64,000 nucleotides of DNA, from assembly GCA_036397555.1 (NCBI GenBank), contig DASWIS010000008.1, forward strand, positions 672,501 to 736,500. Direction: 5' to 3'. This document shows, one piece after another, positions 1 to 8,021 of this stretch. Within the stretch, counting starts at the first letter, position 1, and the number at the start of each line of letters is the position of its first letter. A program made the translations under genes and the position numbers. This stretch comes from Candidatus Zixiibacteriota bacterium. GTDB lineage: Bacteria; Zixibacteria; MSB-5A5; WJJR01. The notes beneath the pieces are model-generated. The model ran no database searches. It worked only from the letters and a program-made list of their open reading frames with translations, and was not told the DNA's origin.

Positions 1-1132
1 CGGATCGGTAGGGGAGCATTGCCAATGGGGTGAAGGTCGTCCGTAAGGGCGGCTGGACCGTTGGGAAGAGATTATGCCGGAACGAGTAGCGATCAGACGG
101 GCGAGAAACCCGTCCGCCGAAAACCCAAGGGTTCCTGAGGAAGGTTAATCCGCTCAGGGTTAGTCGGGACCTAAGCCGAGGTCGAAAGGCGTAGGCGATG
201 GAAAACAGGTCAATATTCCTGTACCTCCTGATGACGCGTTTGAGCGATGGGGTGACGCAGAAGTGACGGCCAGCCGGGTGTTGGATGTCCCGGTCCAAGC
301 TGGTAGGAGGAGACGGCAGGCAAATCCACCGTCTCATACTCCGAGAGGTGATGGGGAGGGCTCTGCCCACAAACTGGTCTTAATCATGCTGCCGAGAAAA
401 ACCTCTAAGCGAGTGTCGTCGGGGGCCCGTACCGCAAACCGACACAGGTGGGTGAGGAGAGTATCCTAAGGTGCTCGAGAGAACCCTCGTTAAGGAACTA
501 GGCAAAATGGCCCCGTAACTTCGGAAGAAGGGGTGCTCCTTAGTACGTCGGCGGTCTTCGCGACCGACGGCGGAATGGAGCCGCAGAGAATCGGCCTGGG
601 TGACTGTTTACTAAAAACACATGTCTCTGCTAAGCCTAAGAAGGCGATGTATAGGGACTGACACCTGCCCGGTGCTGGAAGGTTAAGAGGAGGGGTCATT
701 CCACTTCGGTGGGAGAAGCTCTGAATCGAAGCCCCAGTAAACGGCGGCCGTAACTATAACGGTTCGAAAACGTACCTCTTCCGATTCGCTCCCTTGACTA
801 TCACACATAGTGACTGTCTCAGGGCCGTTGCAAAACCCGGCTGTATGCTGGAACATCCGTGTATCCGAGACTACTTCAGAAAGAGGTGATTATGTCAGGC
901 AAGCTTTTGTCTGACGCGCGTCTCAGGCGTAGTTGGCATCAGTCACCTCGCGAAATCGTAGGCAAGTTGCTTTCGCGAGCCTGAATGCTCAAGCGTGCTG
1001 AGTGCAACGAATAGCTGATGCCCCGAAAGGATGCCTACTGCATAAGGGTCACCTTCGGCCGCGCGTCCATCTTTCTCGAAGTGATAATGTCGTTGGTGCG
1101 GACAATCAGCAGGAAAGACCGTGGTCGAATCC

Positions 1133-1179
1133 GTAGGGGCACACTTCGCTACGCTCAGTGCGAGCGGCGTGCCGTGCCC
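1133..1179. repeat. Dispersed palindromic repeat, family B, copy 1 (loop of intron P6)
   Basis: These 47 bases begin GTAGGGGCAC and end GTGCCGTGCCC, so the ends can pair. They match 60164-60211 almost base for base, with a one-base length difference and a few substitutions in the middle. This copy sits in the terminal loop of the intron's P6 helix, where an insertion would not disturb the ribozyme core. Confidence 0.85.
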
Positions 1180-1240
1180 GTTAAGATCGACCGCGGTATC
1201 CCCAGAGACTACACGCCGGGGATGCCGACCATCTCAATAC

Positions 1241-1337
1241 TGTCATTCTGAGGACGCTCCGCCGATGGCGGAGCAGGACGAAGAATCTGCTGTTCGAAGG
1301 GAACAAAAGCAGATTCCTCGCTTCGCTCGGAATGACA
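1241..1337. repeat. Dispersed palindromic repeat, family A, copy 1 (loop of intron P8)
   Basis: A long imperfect inverted repeat starts TGTCATTCTGAG and ends CTTCGCTCGGAATGACA, with complementary GAATCTGCT / AGCAGATTC inner arms. Related copies lie at 8765-8846 and 46696-46785. It occupies the loop closed by the 8-bp P8 helix of the intron. It has no coding capacity and resembles the REP/MITE-like palindromes common between genes in many bacteria. Confidence 0.85.
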
Positions 1338-1421
1338 GAATTGGATTCGGCATCAAGATATAGTCCGACCTCCATGGCGACATGGAGAGTCCGGCGGAAA
1401 CGACCGGACCCATCAGCTCAA

Positions 1422-1492
1422 CCTCTCCCTGTGGGAGGGGTCGTCCCGAATTTCGCGTGCGATGGCGAGCGAAACGGAGGGACGGGTGAGGG
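1422..1492. repeat. Palindromic insertion-like segment in the intron P9 region
   Basis: After the S element the intron tail holds nested inverted arms: CTCCC/GGGAG at 1425-1436, CGTCCC 1442-1447 with GGGACG 1479-1484, and TTTCGC 1451-1456 with GCGAAA 1469-1474. The layout looks like a third repeat unit, but no second copy exists in the window, so calling it a dispersed repeat is inference. It may simply be an extended P9 hairpin. Confidence 0.5.
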
Positions 1493-1635
1493 ATGAGTAA
1501 CAAATCGCCTAAGGTAGCGAAATTCCTTGTCGGGTAAATTCCGACCTGCACGAATGGTGTAACAATTTGGGCGCTGTCTCAACGAGGGGCTCGGCGAAAC
1601 TGAAGCAGCGGTGAAGATACCGCTTACCCGTATCG

Positions 1636-1666
<31 letters not shown>

Positions 1667-2016
1667 CCCTGGCGTTGGGTTTTGATGTGGCATGTGTAGC
1701 ATAGGTGGGAGACTGTGAGACCGGGTCGCTAGATTCGGTGGAGTCGCCGTTGAAATACCACCCTTGTGGCATCGGAATTCTAACCCGGAGCCGTGAATCC
1801 GGCTCGGGGACATCGCCAGGCGGGCAGTTTGACTGGGGCGGTTGCCTCCTAAATGGTAACGGAGGCGCTCTAAGGTTCCCTCAGGCTGTTTGGTAATCAG
1901 CCGCAGAGCGTAAAGGTATAAGGGAGCTTGACTGCGAGACCTACAAGTCGAGCAGGTGCGAAAGCAGGACTTAGTGATCTGGCGGTTGCACGTGGACGCG
2001 CCGTCACTCATCGGAC

Positions 2017-2049
<33 letters not shown>

Positions 2050-2073
2050 TCCGAGAGTTCACATCGACGAGGA

Positions 2074-2109
<36 letters not shown>

Positions 2110-2230
2110 AGCTGAAGAAGGTTCCAAGGGTTTGGCTGTTCGCCAATTAAAGTGGTACGTGAGCTGGGTTTAGAACGTCGTGAGACAGTTCGGTCCCTAT
2201 CTGATACGGGCGCAGGAAACTTGAGGGGAG

Positions 2231-2261
<31 letters not shown>

Positions 2262-2671
2262 CGACCTCCGGTGCACCGGTTGTCGTGCCAACGGCATCGC
2301 CGGGTAGCCGCGTCGGGACGGGATAAGCGCTGAATGCATCTAAGTGCCAAGCCCACCCCAAGACAAGGTTTCCCTCCCGCGCAAGCGGGACTGAAGGCCC
2401 CTAATAGACGATTAGGTTGATAGGTCGCAGGTGGAAGCGCCGCGAGGCGTGCAGCCGAGCGATACTAATCGGCCGTGCGACTTGACCGGATTATTTTCTG
2501 AGGATTCCACACATCGCGCGCGACACAGAAGATATGGAATCCTTAGGTGGGTCGATCGAGCAACACAGACGAATGGCTTCCTGCACGATTTCGGATATGA
2601 AGTTGTCGGCGAACTGACCGACTTTCGGTCGGCAATCCGCCCAAATGACGGCGGACAAGCGCCAATCGATT

Positions 2672-2787
2672 TCCGGTGACTGTGGCGAGGGGGAAACACC
2701 CGTTCCCATTCCGAACACGGCAGTTAAGCCCCTCAGCGTCGATGGTACTGCCTCTGAGAGGGGGTGGGAGAGTAGATCGTCGCCGGG
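2672..2787 (+). rRNA. 5S ribosomal RNA
   Basis: The segment contains the conserved 5S core CCGAACACGGCAGTTAAGCC and ends that pair as helix I: CCGGTGAC (2673-2680) with GTCGCCGG (2779-2786). It follows the 23S gene by about 185 bases in the normal rrn order and is followed directly by a terminator. The ends are set from helix I and could be off by one or two bases. Confidence 0.95.
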
Positions 2788-2795
2788 ATTAATTT

Positions 2796-2832
2796 AAACG
2801 CCTTCCGTCACCTGACGGAGGGCGTTTGTTCT
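2796..2832 (+). terminator. Rho-independent terminator of the rrn operon
   Basis: A 15-bp stem (2796-2810 with 2813-2827, AAACGCCTTCCGTCA and its partner) with a two-base loop lies 8 bases after 5S. The T tract is short (GTTTGTTCT). Its position marks the end of the rRNA operon. Confidence 0.85.
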
Positions 2833-2869
2833 GATTGCCTCGTCCGGAGACCGACATTTATATACACCG

Positions 2870-3166
2870 ATGATCCGCATCGACTACGACCGTCAGAGAC
2901 TGACGGCATTCTGCGTGCGCAATCACATCCGGCGATTGGCGTTCTTTGGTTCGGTGACGCGCGACGACTTCGGGCCCGGCAGCGATGTTGACGTACTCGT
3001 CGAATTCGCGCCGGGGAAAACACCGGGCCTGGCATTCTTTCGCATGCAGGACGAATTGTCGGAATTGCTGGGTCGACGGGCTAACCTGAATACCGTCGGG
3101 TTTCTCGGTCCGTACTCTCGTGAGCAGGTGATCCACGAATCGGTACCGGTGTATGACGCGGCATGA
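2870..3166 (+). CDS. mntA: MntA-type nucleotidyltransferase (antitoxin of a MNT/HEPN pair)
   Basis: This 98-residue protein has the minimal nucleotidyltransferase signature GSVTRDDFGPGSDVDVLVEF (about residues 28-47): the GS motif followed by the DxD metal-binding pair. In the MntA/HepT family such proteins AMPylate the HEPN RNase toxin and silence it. The gene overlaps the start of a HEPN reading frame by 14 bases, the usual order and coupling. The reading frame is intact and full length for the family. Here the partner toxin is broken, so the antitoxin may be a leftover or act on a toxin elsewhere. Confidence 0.88.
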   Translation: MIRIDYDRQRLTAFCVRNHIRRLAFFGSVTRDDFGPGSDVDVLVEFAPGKTPGLAFFRMQDELSELLGRRANLNTVGFLGPYSREQVIHESVPVYDAA

Positions 3167-3491
3167 CGACACAGCGAGCATGCGCCACATGCTTGATCTC
3201 GCCCGCGAGGCCATTGTCATCGCTCGCGGTAAGACCAAGTCGGATTTGCTGACCGACAGGAAGTTCGGTCTCGCTGTCACACGCCTCCTGGAGATTATCG
3301 GCGAGGCGGCCGTTTGAGTTTCGTCAGCAACGCGCCAGAAATACGAACTCATTGAATGGCGAGGCGCCATCGCTATACGTAACCGACTGATCCATGGATA
3401 CGATGAAACTGACTAAGACGTCCTGTGGAAAATCGTGACCGATGATTTGCCGCCGCTCATAGTCGAGCTCGAACGAATCCTCGACCGTTGA
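3153..3491 (+). pseudogene. hepT: HepT-type HEPN RNase toxin, disrupted by a frameshift and a stop
   Basis: From the ATG at 3153 the frame reads as the start of a HepT protein (MRHMLDLAREAIVIARG... to LEIIGEAAV) and stops at TGA 3315-3317. The neighbouring frame then continues the family sequence from SSATRQKYELIEWRG, including the HEPN active-site motif RNRLIHGY (Rx4-6H). It meets a second in-frame stop, TAA 3414-3416, and continues as DVLWKIVTDDLPPLIVEL to the natural stop at 3489. Two independent lesions leave no functional toxin from a single frame. The catalytic motif itself is unchanged, so decay looks recent; two sequencing errors are the alternative. Confidence 0.88.
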
Positions 3492-3552
3492 GCAAGAACC
3501 GTCGGTCGGGACGACTGTGCTTCTGACATGATGTGGAAAGGAGATCGATCGC

Positions 3553-3831
3553 ATGCCCAGATTCATGATCGAAGTTCCCCACGAAGAGAGTGTCTCCGCC
3601 TGCCTGCGCGCAATCGAGGTCTTTCTGCAGACCGGCTCGCATTTTCTCACCAATGCCGATTGGGGCTGTGCCGAAAACGTTCACAAGTGCTGGTTCCTCC
3701 TGGATGCCGACAGCCGCGAGGAGGCGCTCATGGTGGTCCCGCCCGCCTACCGCCCGGTCGCCACTATCATCGAGGTCAGCAAGTTCAACATGAAGCAGGT
3801 CGAAGAGATGAAGAAAGAGCACCGGATCTGA
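3553..3831 (+). CDS. Small conserved hypothetical protein
   Basis: A 92-residue soluble protein starts at ATG with a good ribosome-binding site (AAAGGAG about 9 bases upstream). The middle contains GSHFLTNADWGCAENVHK and a run of acidic and charged residues; the C-terminus is a charged helix (KQVEEMKKEHRI). No signal peptide or membrane segment is visible. I do not recognise a named family with a known function. It stands alone between the decayed hepT and a membrane protein. Confidence 0.75.
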   Translation: MPRFMIEVPHEESVSACLRAIEVFLQTGSHFLTNADWGCAENVHKCWFLLDADSREEALMVVPPAYRPVATIIEVSKFNMKQVEEMKKEHRI

Positions 3832-3869
3832 TTCTTGCGCAGCACCAATCCGTAATTCACGAGTGAATT

Positions 3870-4595
3870 GTGACGCTGTACGAAGTGTTACTCGCCTACC
3901 TGCAACAGTGGGGGCAAGTCTTACTCACCATCGCGATCGCTGTCGGCGGATGGATGGTCGCGTTCTGGGTCTCAAACAGGCAGGTGCGAAAGACATTTGA
4001 GAGATCCGCGAGACTGGCTGATAAACAAGCGAAGTGCGAAATGTCGATGACCGCTGCTGATGAAATGATCAAGTCACTAAGAGAGATGGAACGCGCTTAC
4101 GGCGACTTCGTGGAGTGGATCTCCACGCGCAGTGCTGTATTGAAGTGGGAGGCGTCAAAACTGTCAATTCCTGTACGGTCACTTGCCGACTTCCAAAAAG
4201 AAACAGTGGAAAGATGGAGATCAACAGTTTCCGCGGGCACCGCATGCGGGCAAACATTCGAATCGAGACAAGTCATCCTCAATCGGTTCCTCCCCTTCCA
4301 CGACAAACTCAGCAGTGTGAACCTTAGGTTCATTGAGTCGATCGGAGCATTATTTCCGCTCCTGTCTCCGAGGGCAGCGAAAGACTGGGACGCGCTGAAG
4401 GATCAGTTAGGGCAACTCAAGGAATTGAGCTGGGATGTCACCTGCTATACTCATGATTTCATTGTGGGTCTGCAGAATGAGTTTCACTCGCCCCTGTATG
4501 GTTACCTGATTCCAAGGAGACAGCCGACCGATCCTAGGTACAAAGTCCTCTCCGTCGATCTTGCCTCATTTACTGGAATTGACAAAGAGTCGTAA
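3870..4595 (+). CDS. Hypothetical protein with one N-terminal membrane segment
   Basis: The 241-residue product has one hydrophobic segment near residues 17-34 (LLTIAIAVGGWMVAFWV). A basic, probably helical cytoplasmic region follows (RQVRKTFERSARLADKQAK). The rest is soluble and rich in W and charged residues. The start is a GTG with a weak ribosome-binding site and may be wrong. It resembles the many unnamed bacterial proteins made of one helix plus a coiled-coil-like domain; no catalytic motif is seen. Composition looks less GC-rich than the housekeeping genes, in keeping with an accessory region. The 4596-4738 gap holds nothing recognisable. Confidence 0.6.
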   Translation: MTLYEVLLAYLQQWGQVLLTIAIAVGGWMVAFWVSNRQVRKTFERSARLADKQAKCEMSMTAADEMIKSLREMERAYGDFVEWISTRSAVLKWEASKLSIPVRSLADFQKETVERWRSTVSAGTACGQTFESRQVILNRFLPFHDKLSSVNLRFIESIGALFPLLSPRAAKDWDALKDQLGQLKELSWDVTCYTHDFIVGLQNEFHSPLYGYLIPRRQPTDPRYKVLSVDLASFTGIDKES

Positions 4596-4738
4596 TGTCT
4601 CTTGGGTTTCAAACCGCCATCTTACAATCGTCGGGCCGATACGTCAGCGCAGCGTAGTTTATGCTGAACACGAATTCGTTGACTAACTGTGAGTGACTAC
4701 AGATCCTACCGCCACTGTAGCACAAAAGGAGCGCCTGC

Positions 4739-5032
4739 ATGTCGATCCATCTGATTCGCCGGTTTTTGATTGCGCTTTCGCTGGTCGCGTTTTTCGGGTG
4801 CGCTGGGACGGCCTACGTTGTTGTCGATCCTCCCGCGGCGAAAGAAGAAGTCCAACCGGCCCGCCCCGGGCCGCGTGCGGTTTGGATCCCGGGACACTGG
4901 AAGTGGCACAAAGGGCAGTATGTCTGGGAAGGCGGGCATTGGGCCAAGAAGGCCAAGGGAGCTTGGGTCGCCGGCCATTGGGACAAACGTCCGCGCGGCT
5001 GGGTCTGGGTCCCGGGGCATTGGAGAAAGTAG
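4739..5032 (+). CDS. YXWGQ-repeat-like lipoprotein
   Basis: This 97-residue protein has a lipoprotein signal peptide ending in a lipobox (VAFFGC, Cys about residue 21). A short proline-rich linker leads to three tandem units of the type W-x-P/A-G-H-W: VWIPGHWKW, WEGGHWAKK, WVAGHWDKR, then WVWVPGHWRK. This matches the YXWGQ-repeat (BcpO-related) small outer-membrane lipoproteins, whose function is not established. A GGAG-like site precedes the ATG. It is monocistronic. Confidence 0.8.
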   Translation: MSIHLIRRFLIALSLVAFFGCAGTAYVVVDPPAAKEEVQPARPGPRAVWIPGHWKWHKGQYVWEGGHWAKKAKGAWVAGHWDKRPRGWVWVPGHWRK

Positions 5033-5096
5033 CGAGTGCGGGCTGCTGCTACTCCACCTCACCTTCGCGCAGAGCTATCGCGACCCGCACACGAGT

Positions 5097-5128
5097 GCAA
5101 AAAGCCCCCGGCAGTGACTCCGGGGGCT
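5097..5128 (-). terminator. Rho-independent terminator
   Basis: A perfect 9-bp stem, AGCCCCCGG (5103-5111) with CCGGGGGCT (5120-5128), has an 8-base loop. On the reverse strand it is followed by TTTTT, so it ends transcription from the cytochrome pseudogene. It also lies about 70 bases after the forward lipoprotein gene and could stop readthrough from there. Confidence 0.8.
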
Positions 5129-5151
5129 GACTCATTCCGGTACGGATCAGT

Positions 5152-5764
5152 TCACTCCTGCGAGTCTGCCGGCTCCGGCGGCGGCACATACTCCGGCACC
5201 CGGTTGGGAATCGCCGGGATACTGCGCAGGTAGGCATAGACCGCCTTGAGATCATCCTCGGGCAGCGATGCGAGATTCATCCACGGCATCGGCGGCATGA
5301 TCGGATGCCCGGCGCCCATGTGCTGGCCCGATTTCATCGCCTGGAGAAACATCTCCTCTGTCCAAATTCCCATTCCTGTATTGGTGTCCGGAGTGAGGTT
5401 GGGGGCATACGTGATTCCCCAGGGCCCCGCGAACGCCGTGATCGTCATCGCGCCCACCCATCCCCACGGGCTGTTGCCCAAGTCGGGCGGTGTCGGCATC
5501 ACCATGTCCTGCGGGTGGCCCGAGAGCATGCGGCTCATGTCGGGTGCGAAACCTTGACCACCCATGACCCATGGCGTGTGACATCCATTGCAGTCGCCGA
5601 TGCACCAGGAACTCGCCCCGCTTGACTGTGTCCGGTACGCTCCGCTACTGGGCCTGAGTCGACGCCAAGGCGACGTAGACAATGAGCAATCCGACGAACG
5701 TGCCGGCGCGCAGTCCGACACGAGACCGAGGGAGCGTCTTACAGGTGGACTTTTGAGTATTCAT
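5152..5764 (-). pseudogene. Exported c-type cytochrome, broken by a stop and a frameshift
   Basis: On the reverse strand an ATG at 5764, with GGGAGGA upstream, begins a typical export signal (AGTFVGLLIVYVALASTQAQ), which ends in TAG. The same frame continues past the stop as SVPDTVKRGEFLV. The family sequence then moves to the next frame as IGDCNGCHTPWVMGG, carrying the heme-binding CxxCH motif, and runs intact to TGA at 5152 (GHPIMPPMPW holds a probable Met ligand). This is the cytochrome c form often annotated as diheme or alcohol-dehydrogenase-type cytochrome, but only one CxxCH is visible. The stop and the frameshift lie within about 60 bases, so this is either a decayed gene or a poorly assembled stretch. 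Confidence 0.8.
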
Positions 5765-5903
5765 TTTGTTCTGATCCTCCCATTTTGCGGCGGATTATGA
5801 GAGATCGCGATCGACTATTACAAGTGAATTGTTTGACCGCTTGCCAGTATTTGGCGACCCTTCGGGCAGTGGTCCCATCGGTCACAGGGGAGGATGTGGC
5901 GTC

Positions 5904-6401
5904 ATGAACACCGATCCATTGAGCTGGGCCGACTATCGTCCGTGGCTGCGCGCCGTCCTCGATGAGTACGCGCGGGCGATACGTGACCTCGAAGGAGTTC
6001 TAAAACCCGTGACCCCCGACCGCTATGTCGCACGGACCGAACTCTCCGATGAAGAGTTTCCGTCGATGCGGGAGATCATGTGGCATGTCATCGGCGCCGC
6101 CAACCGCTATGTCGACTACATCAATGACGCCCTCGACAAAACCGACCGCGGCATGCAAAAACACGAGTATGCCTTCGAATCGACACAGGCAGCGGCCGCA
6201 TCGCTCGGGACTGCTTTCGGACGGATGGTCGAGGTTCTGGGCAGGGTGCGCGACAAAACCGACGAAGATCTCCAGCCCATTGTCTTTCGTACCCGGTGGG
6301 GTCAGAATTATGATATCGAGCAGATGCTGGAGCATGCCATCGTGCACATCCTGCGTCATCGCCGCCAGCTCGAGCGCTGGCTGGTCGCCGCACCGGCATA
6401 G
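5904..6401 (+). CDS. DinB/DUF664-like four-helix protein
   Basis: The 165-residue product from ATG 5904 (GGGGAGGA just upstream) has the DinB-like pattern: an N-terminal helix, a His in MREIMWHVIGAANRY, and a C-terminal LEHAIVHILRHRRQLERW. Together these supply the three metal-binding histidines of the fold. The superfamily contains thiol-dependent transferases and damage-inducible proteins of unknown activity; the substrate cannot be read from sequence. The frame is open upstream to 5829, but that extension lacks a ribosome-binding site. Confidence 0.8.
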   Translation: MNTDPLSWADYRPWLRAVLDEYARAIRDLEGVLKPVTPDRYVARTELSDEEFPSMREIMWHVIGAANRYVDYINDALDKTDRGMQKHEYAFESTQAAAASLGTAFGRMVEVLGRVRDKTDEDLQPIVFRTRWGQNYDIEQMLEHAIVHILRHRRQLERWLVAAPA

Positions 6402-6455
6402 CCACCCGGTCGTCGATGCGATGCATCCGGCACGGGCCGCCGATTGTACCTCTCC

Positions 6456-6483
6456 TTGCGCGGGCACCCAACCTGCGTATAAT
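6456..6483 (+). promoter_or_regulatory. Candidate sigma-70 promoter for the HtrA gene
   Basis: TTGCGC (6456-6461) and TATAAT (6478-6483) are separated by 16 bases. Transcription would start near 6490, about 30 bases before the ATG at 6519. The -10 is a perfect consensus; the -35 is partial. Confidence 0.55.
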
Positions 6484-6518
6484 CGTTGCGGGCCTGCATC
6501 ACCGGGCCCCACAGGACA

Positions 6519-8021
6519 ATGGGCCGACCGCTACGTGTCATAGCTGCGCTGATCGTTGTGGCCTCCGCCGTGCTGGGTGGAGTGCTCATCGGTGCGCGTC
6601 TGGGCGGGATCGACGACCCCCTTGGCCAGGAGACCCCGACGTCTGAGCCGGGTGCGGGAGACTCAAACTCTTTACCGATCGACGCGTCTCCGCCGTTGCT
6701 GCTGAACGGCGCAGACCGCAGAGTCGGCTTCGGTGAAGTCGCCGCCGCCGTGGCGCCCGCAGTCATCAATATCTCCTCGGAACGCATCATCACAACGCAA
6801 CGCCGTGTCCCGACACCGTTCGGATGGGACCCCTTCTTTGAGTTCTTCGGGCAGCGCTGGCAGACCGTGCCGCAGCAGCGCCGTCAACAATCGCTGGGCT
6901 CCGGGGTCATTGTCGCCGATTCCGGGGTCATTCTCACCGCCAATCATGTGGTCGAAGGCGCGCGCGAGATCATGGCCGTGCTTCCCGACGGCCGCAGTGT
7001 GGCCGCGAAGCTGCTGGGCAACGATCCGGCCACGGATGTCGCGGTCCTTAAGGTTGATGCCGCCGATTTGCCCTCGGTCCCGCTGGGCAATTCCGACTCC
7101 GCGCGGATCGGCGATGTCGTTCTGGCGTTCGGCAATCCGTTCGGGCTCGGCCAGACCGTGACGATGGGCATCATCTCGGCGACCGGCCGCTCGTCCGTCG
7201 GGCTGGTCGACTATGAAAACTTCATACAGACCGATGCGGCGATCAATCCGGGGAATTCCGGCGGCGCACTGGTCGATGTGCAAGGACGTCTGATCGGAAT
7301 CAACACCGCCATTTTTTCGCGCTCCGGCGGCTACCAGGGGATCGGGTTTGCCGTGCCGATCAACATGGCGCGCTCGGTCATGGATGGCATTCTCAGCACC
7401 GGATCGATCACACGCGGCTGGGTGGGTCTGTCCTACCAGGATATCGATGAGGCCATGGCCCGCGCGCTGGGATTGCCGAGCACGCAGGGCGCGCTGATCA
7501 ACGACATCACCAGCGGCAGCCCCGCCGCCGATGTCGGATTGGAGCGCGGCGATGTCGTCGTCAGCTTCGATGGCCAACCGGTCGCCAATTCCGCCCAATT
7601 GCGGCGGCTGATCGCCCTGGGGCGCATCGGGCAGTCGGTCGAAATCGTCGTGTGGCGCGACGGACGAGAAGACAAACGCCAGCTCACCGTCGAGTCGTAC
7701 GAAACCGAGTTGGAACTGTCCGAGGAAATCAGCCACGGTACGCCATTGGAGGGATTGGTCGTCGAAGAGCTTGATGCCGCTGGCGCCGGGCGCATCGGCC
7801 TGCGTGCCGACACACGTGGTGTAATCATCAAAGACATCGTCCCCAACTCGCCCGCCGATCGCGCCGGATTTCGGATCGGCGATGCCATCCTCGAGATCAA
7901 TCGCGAGTCGGTCGTGGGCGTATCGAACTTCCGGCGGCTCGTCGAACGCATCGGCGACCGACCGGCCGTGATGCTGCTTTCGCGCGACGGCCGATTGTAC
8001 TACCTTTCATTCCCGACATGA
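6519..8021 (+). CDS. HtrA/DegP-family periplasmic serine protease with two PDZ domains
   Basis: This 500-residue protein has an N-terminal membrane anchor or signal (residues 6-28), a trypsin-like domain (about 65-280) and two PDZ domains (about 290-385 and 410-500). The catalytic triad is visible: His143 in TANHVVEGA, Asp173 in ATDVAVLKV, Ser247 in NPGNSGGALVD. HtrA proteases degrade or refold damaged envelope proteins in the periplasm. The ATG at 6519 is chosen because it begins the anchor and has AGGA upstream; ATG 6486 is the alternative. Its stop overlaps the next gene by 4 bases (ATGA), so the two are co-translated. Confidence 0.95.
   Translation: MGRPLRVIAALIVVASAVLGGVLIGARLGGIDDPLGQETPTSEPGAGDSNSLPIDASPPLLLNGADRRVGFGEVAAAVAPAVINISSERIITTQRRVPTPFGWDPFFEFFGQRWQTVPQQRRQQSLGSGVIVADSGVILTANHVVEGAREIMAVLPDGRSVAAKLLGNDPATDVAVLKVDAADLPSVPLGNSDSARIGDVVLAFGNPFGLGQTVTMGIISATGRSSVGLVDYENFIQTDAAINPGNSGGALVDVQGRLIGINTAIFSRSGGYQGIGFAVPINMARSVMDGILSTGSITRGWVGLSYQDIDEAMARALGLPSTQGALINDITSGSPAADVGLERGDVVVSFDGQPVANSAQLRRLIALGRIGQSVEIVVWRDGREDKRQLTVESYETELELSEEISHGTPLEGLVVEELDAAGAGRIGLRADTRGVIIKDIVPNSPADRAGFRIGDAILEINRESVVGVSNFRRLVERIGDRPAVMLLSRDGRLYYLSFPT

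Larger units (their letters stand above)
764..1507 (+). ncRNA. Group I self-splicing intron at the I-CeuI-type site of 23S rRNA (L1923), no endonuclease ORF
   Basis: The conserved core can be assembled by eye. P1 is the exon end AACGGT (758-763) pairing with the guide GCCGTT (824-829), with a U-G wobble at the splice site. P10 is AGG (821-823) with the exon start CCT (1508-1510). P3 is CCCGGC (836-841) with GCCGGG (1215-1220). P4 is TGCTG (846-850) with CAGCA (1107-1111), inside the Q element AATCAGCAGG. P6 is 1119-1128 with 1187-1196 (10 bp, one G-U). P7 is GACTA (1207-1211) with TAGTC (1361-1365); R is AGAGACTACACG and S is AAGATATAGTCC (1355-1366). P8 is GATGCCGA (1221-1228) with TCGGCATC (1347-1354). 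The last intron base is G, as expected. Sequence from 1366 to 1507 is the P9 region. No LAGLIDADG, GIY-YIG or HNH protein is encoded, so mobility would need help in trans, or the intron is a degenerated lineage. Confidence 0.95.

Noticed and set aside
1018-1363. Open frames inside the 23S intron as a homing endonuclease
   Set aside because: The 77-80 residue frames have no LAGLIDADG, GIY-YIG, HNH or His-Cys motif and cover the P6-P8 repeats and core helices.
6672-7736. 354-residue reverse open frame opposite the HtrA gene
   Set aside because: Antisense shadow; the forward frame has a full catalytic triad and PDZ domains.
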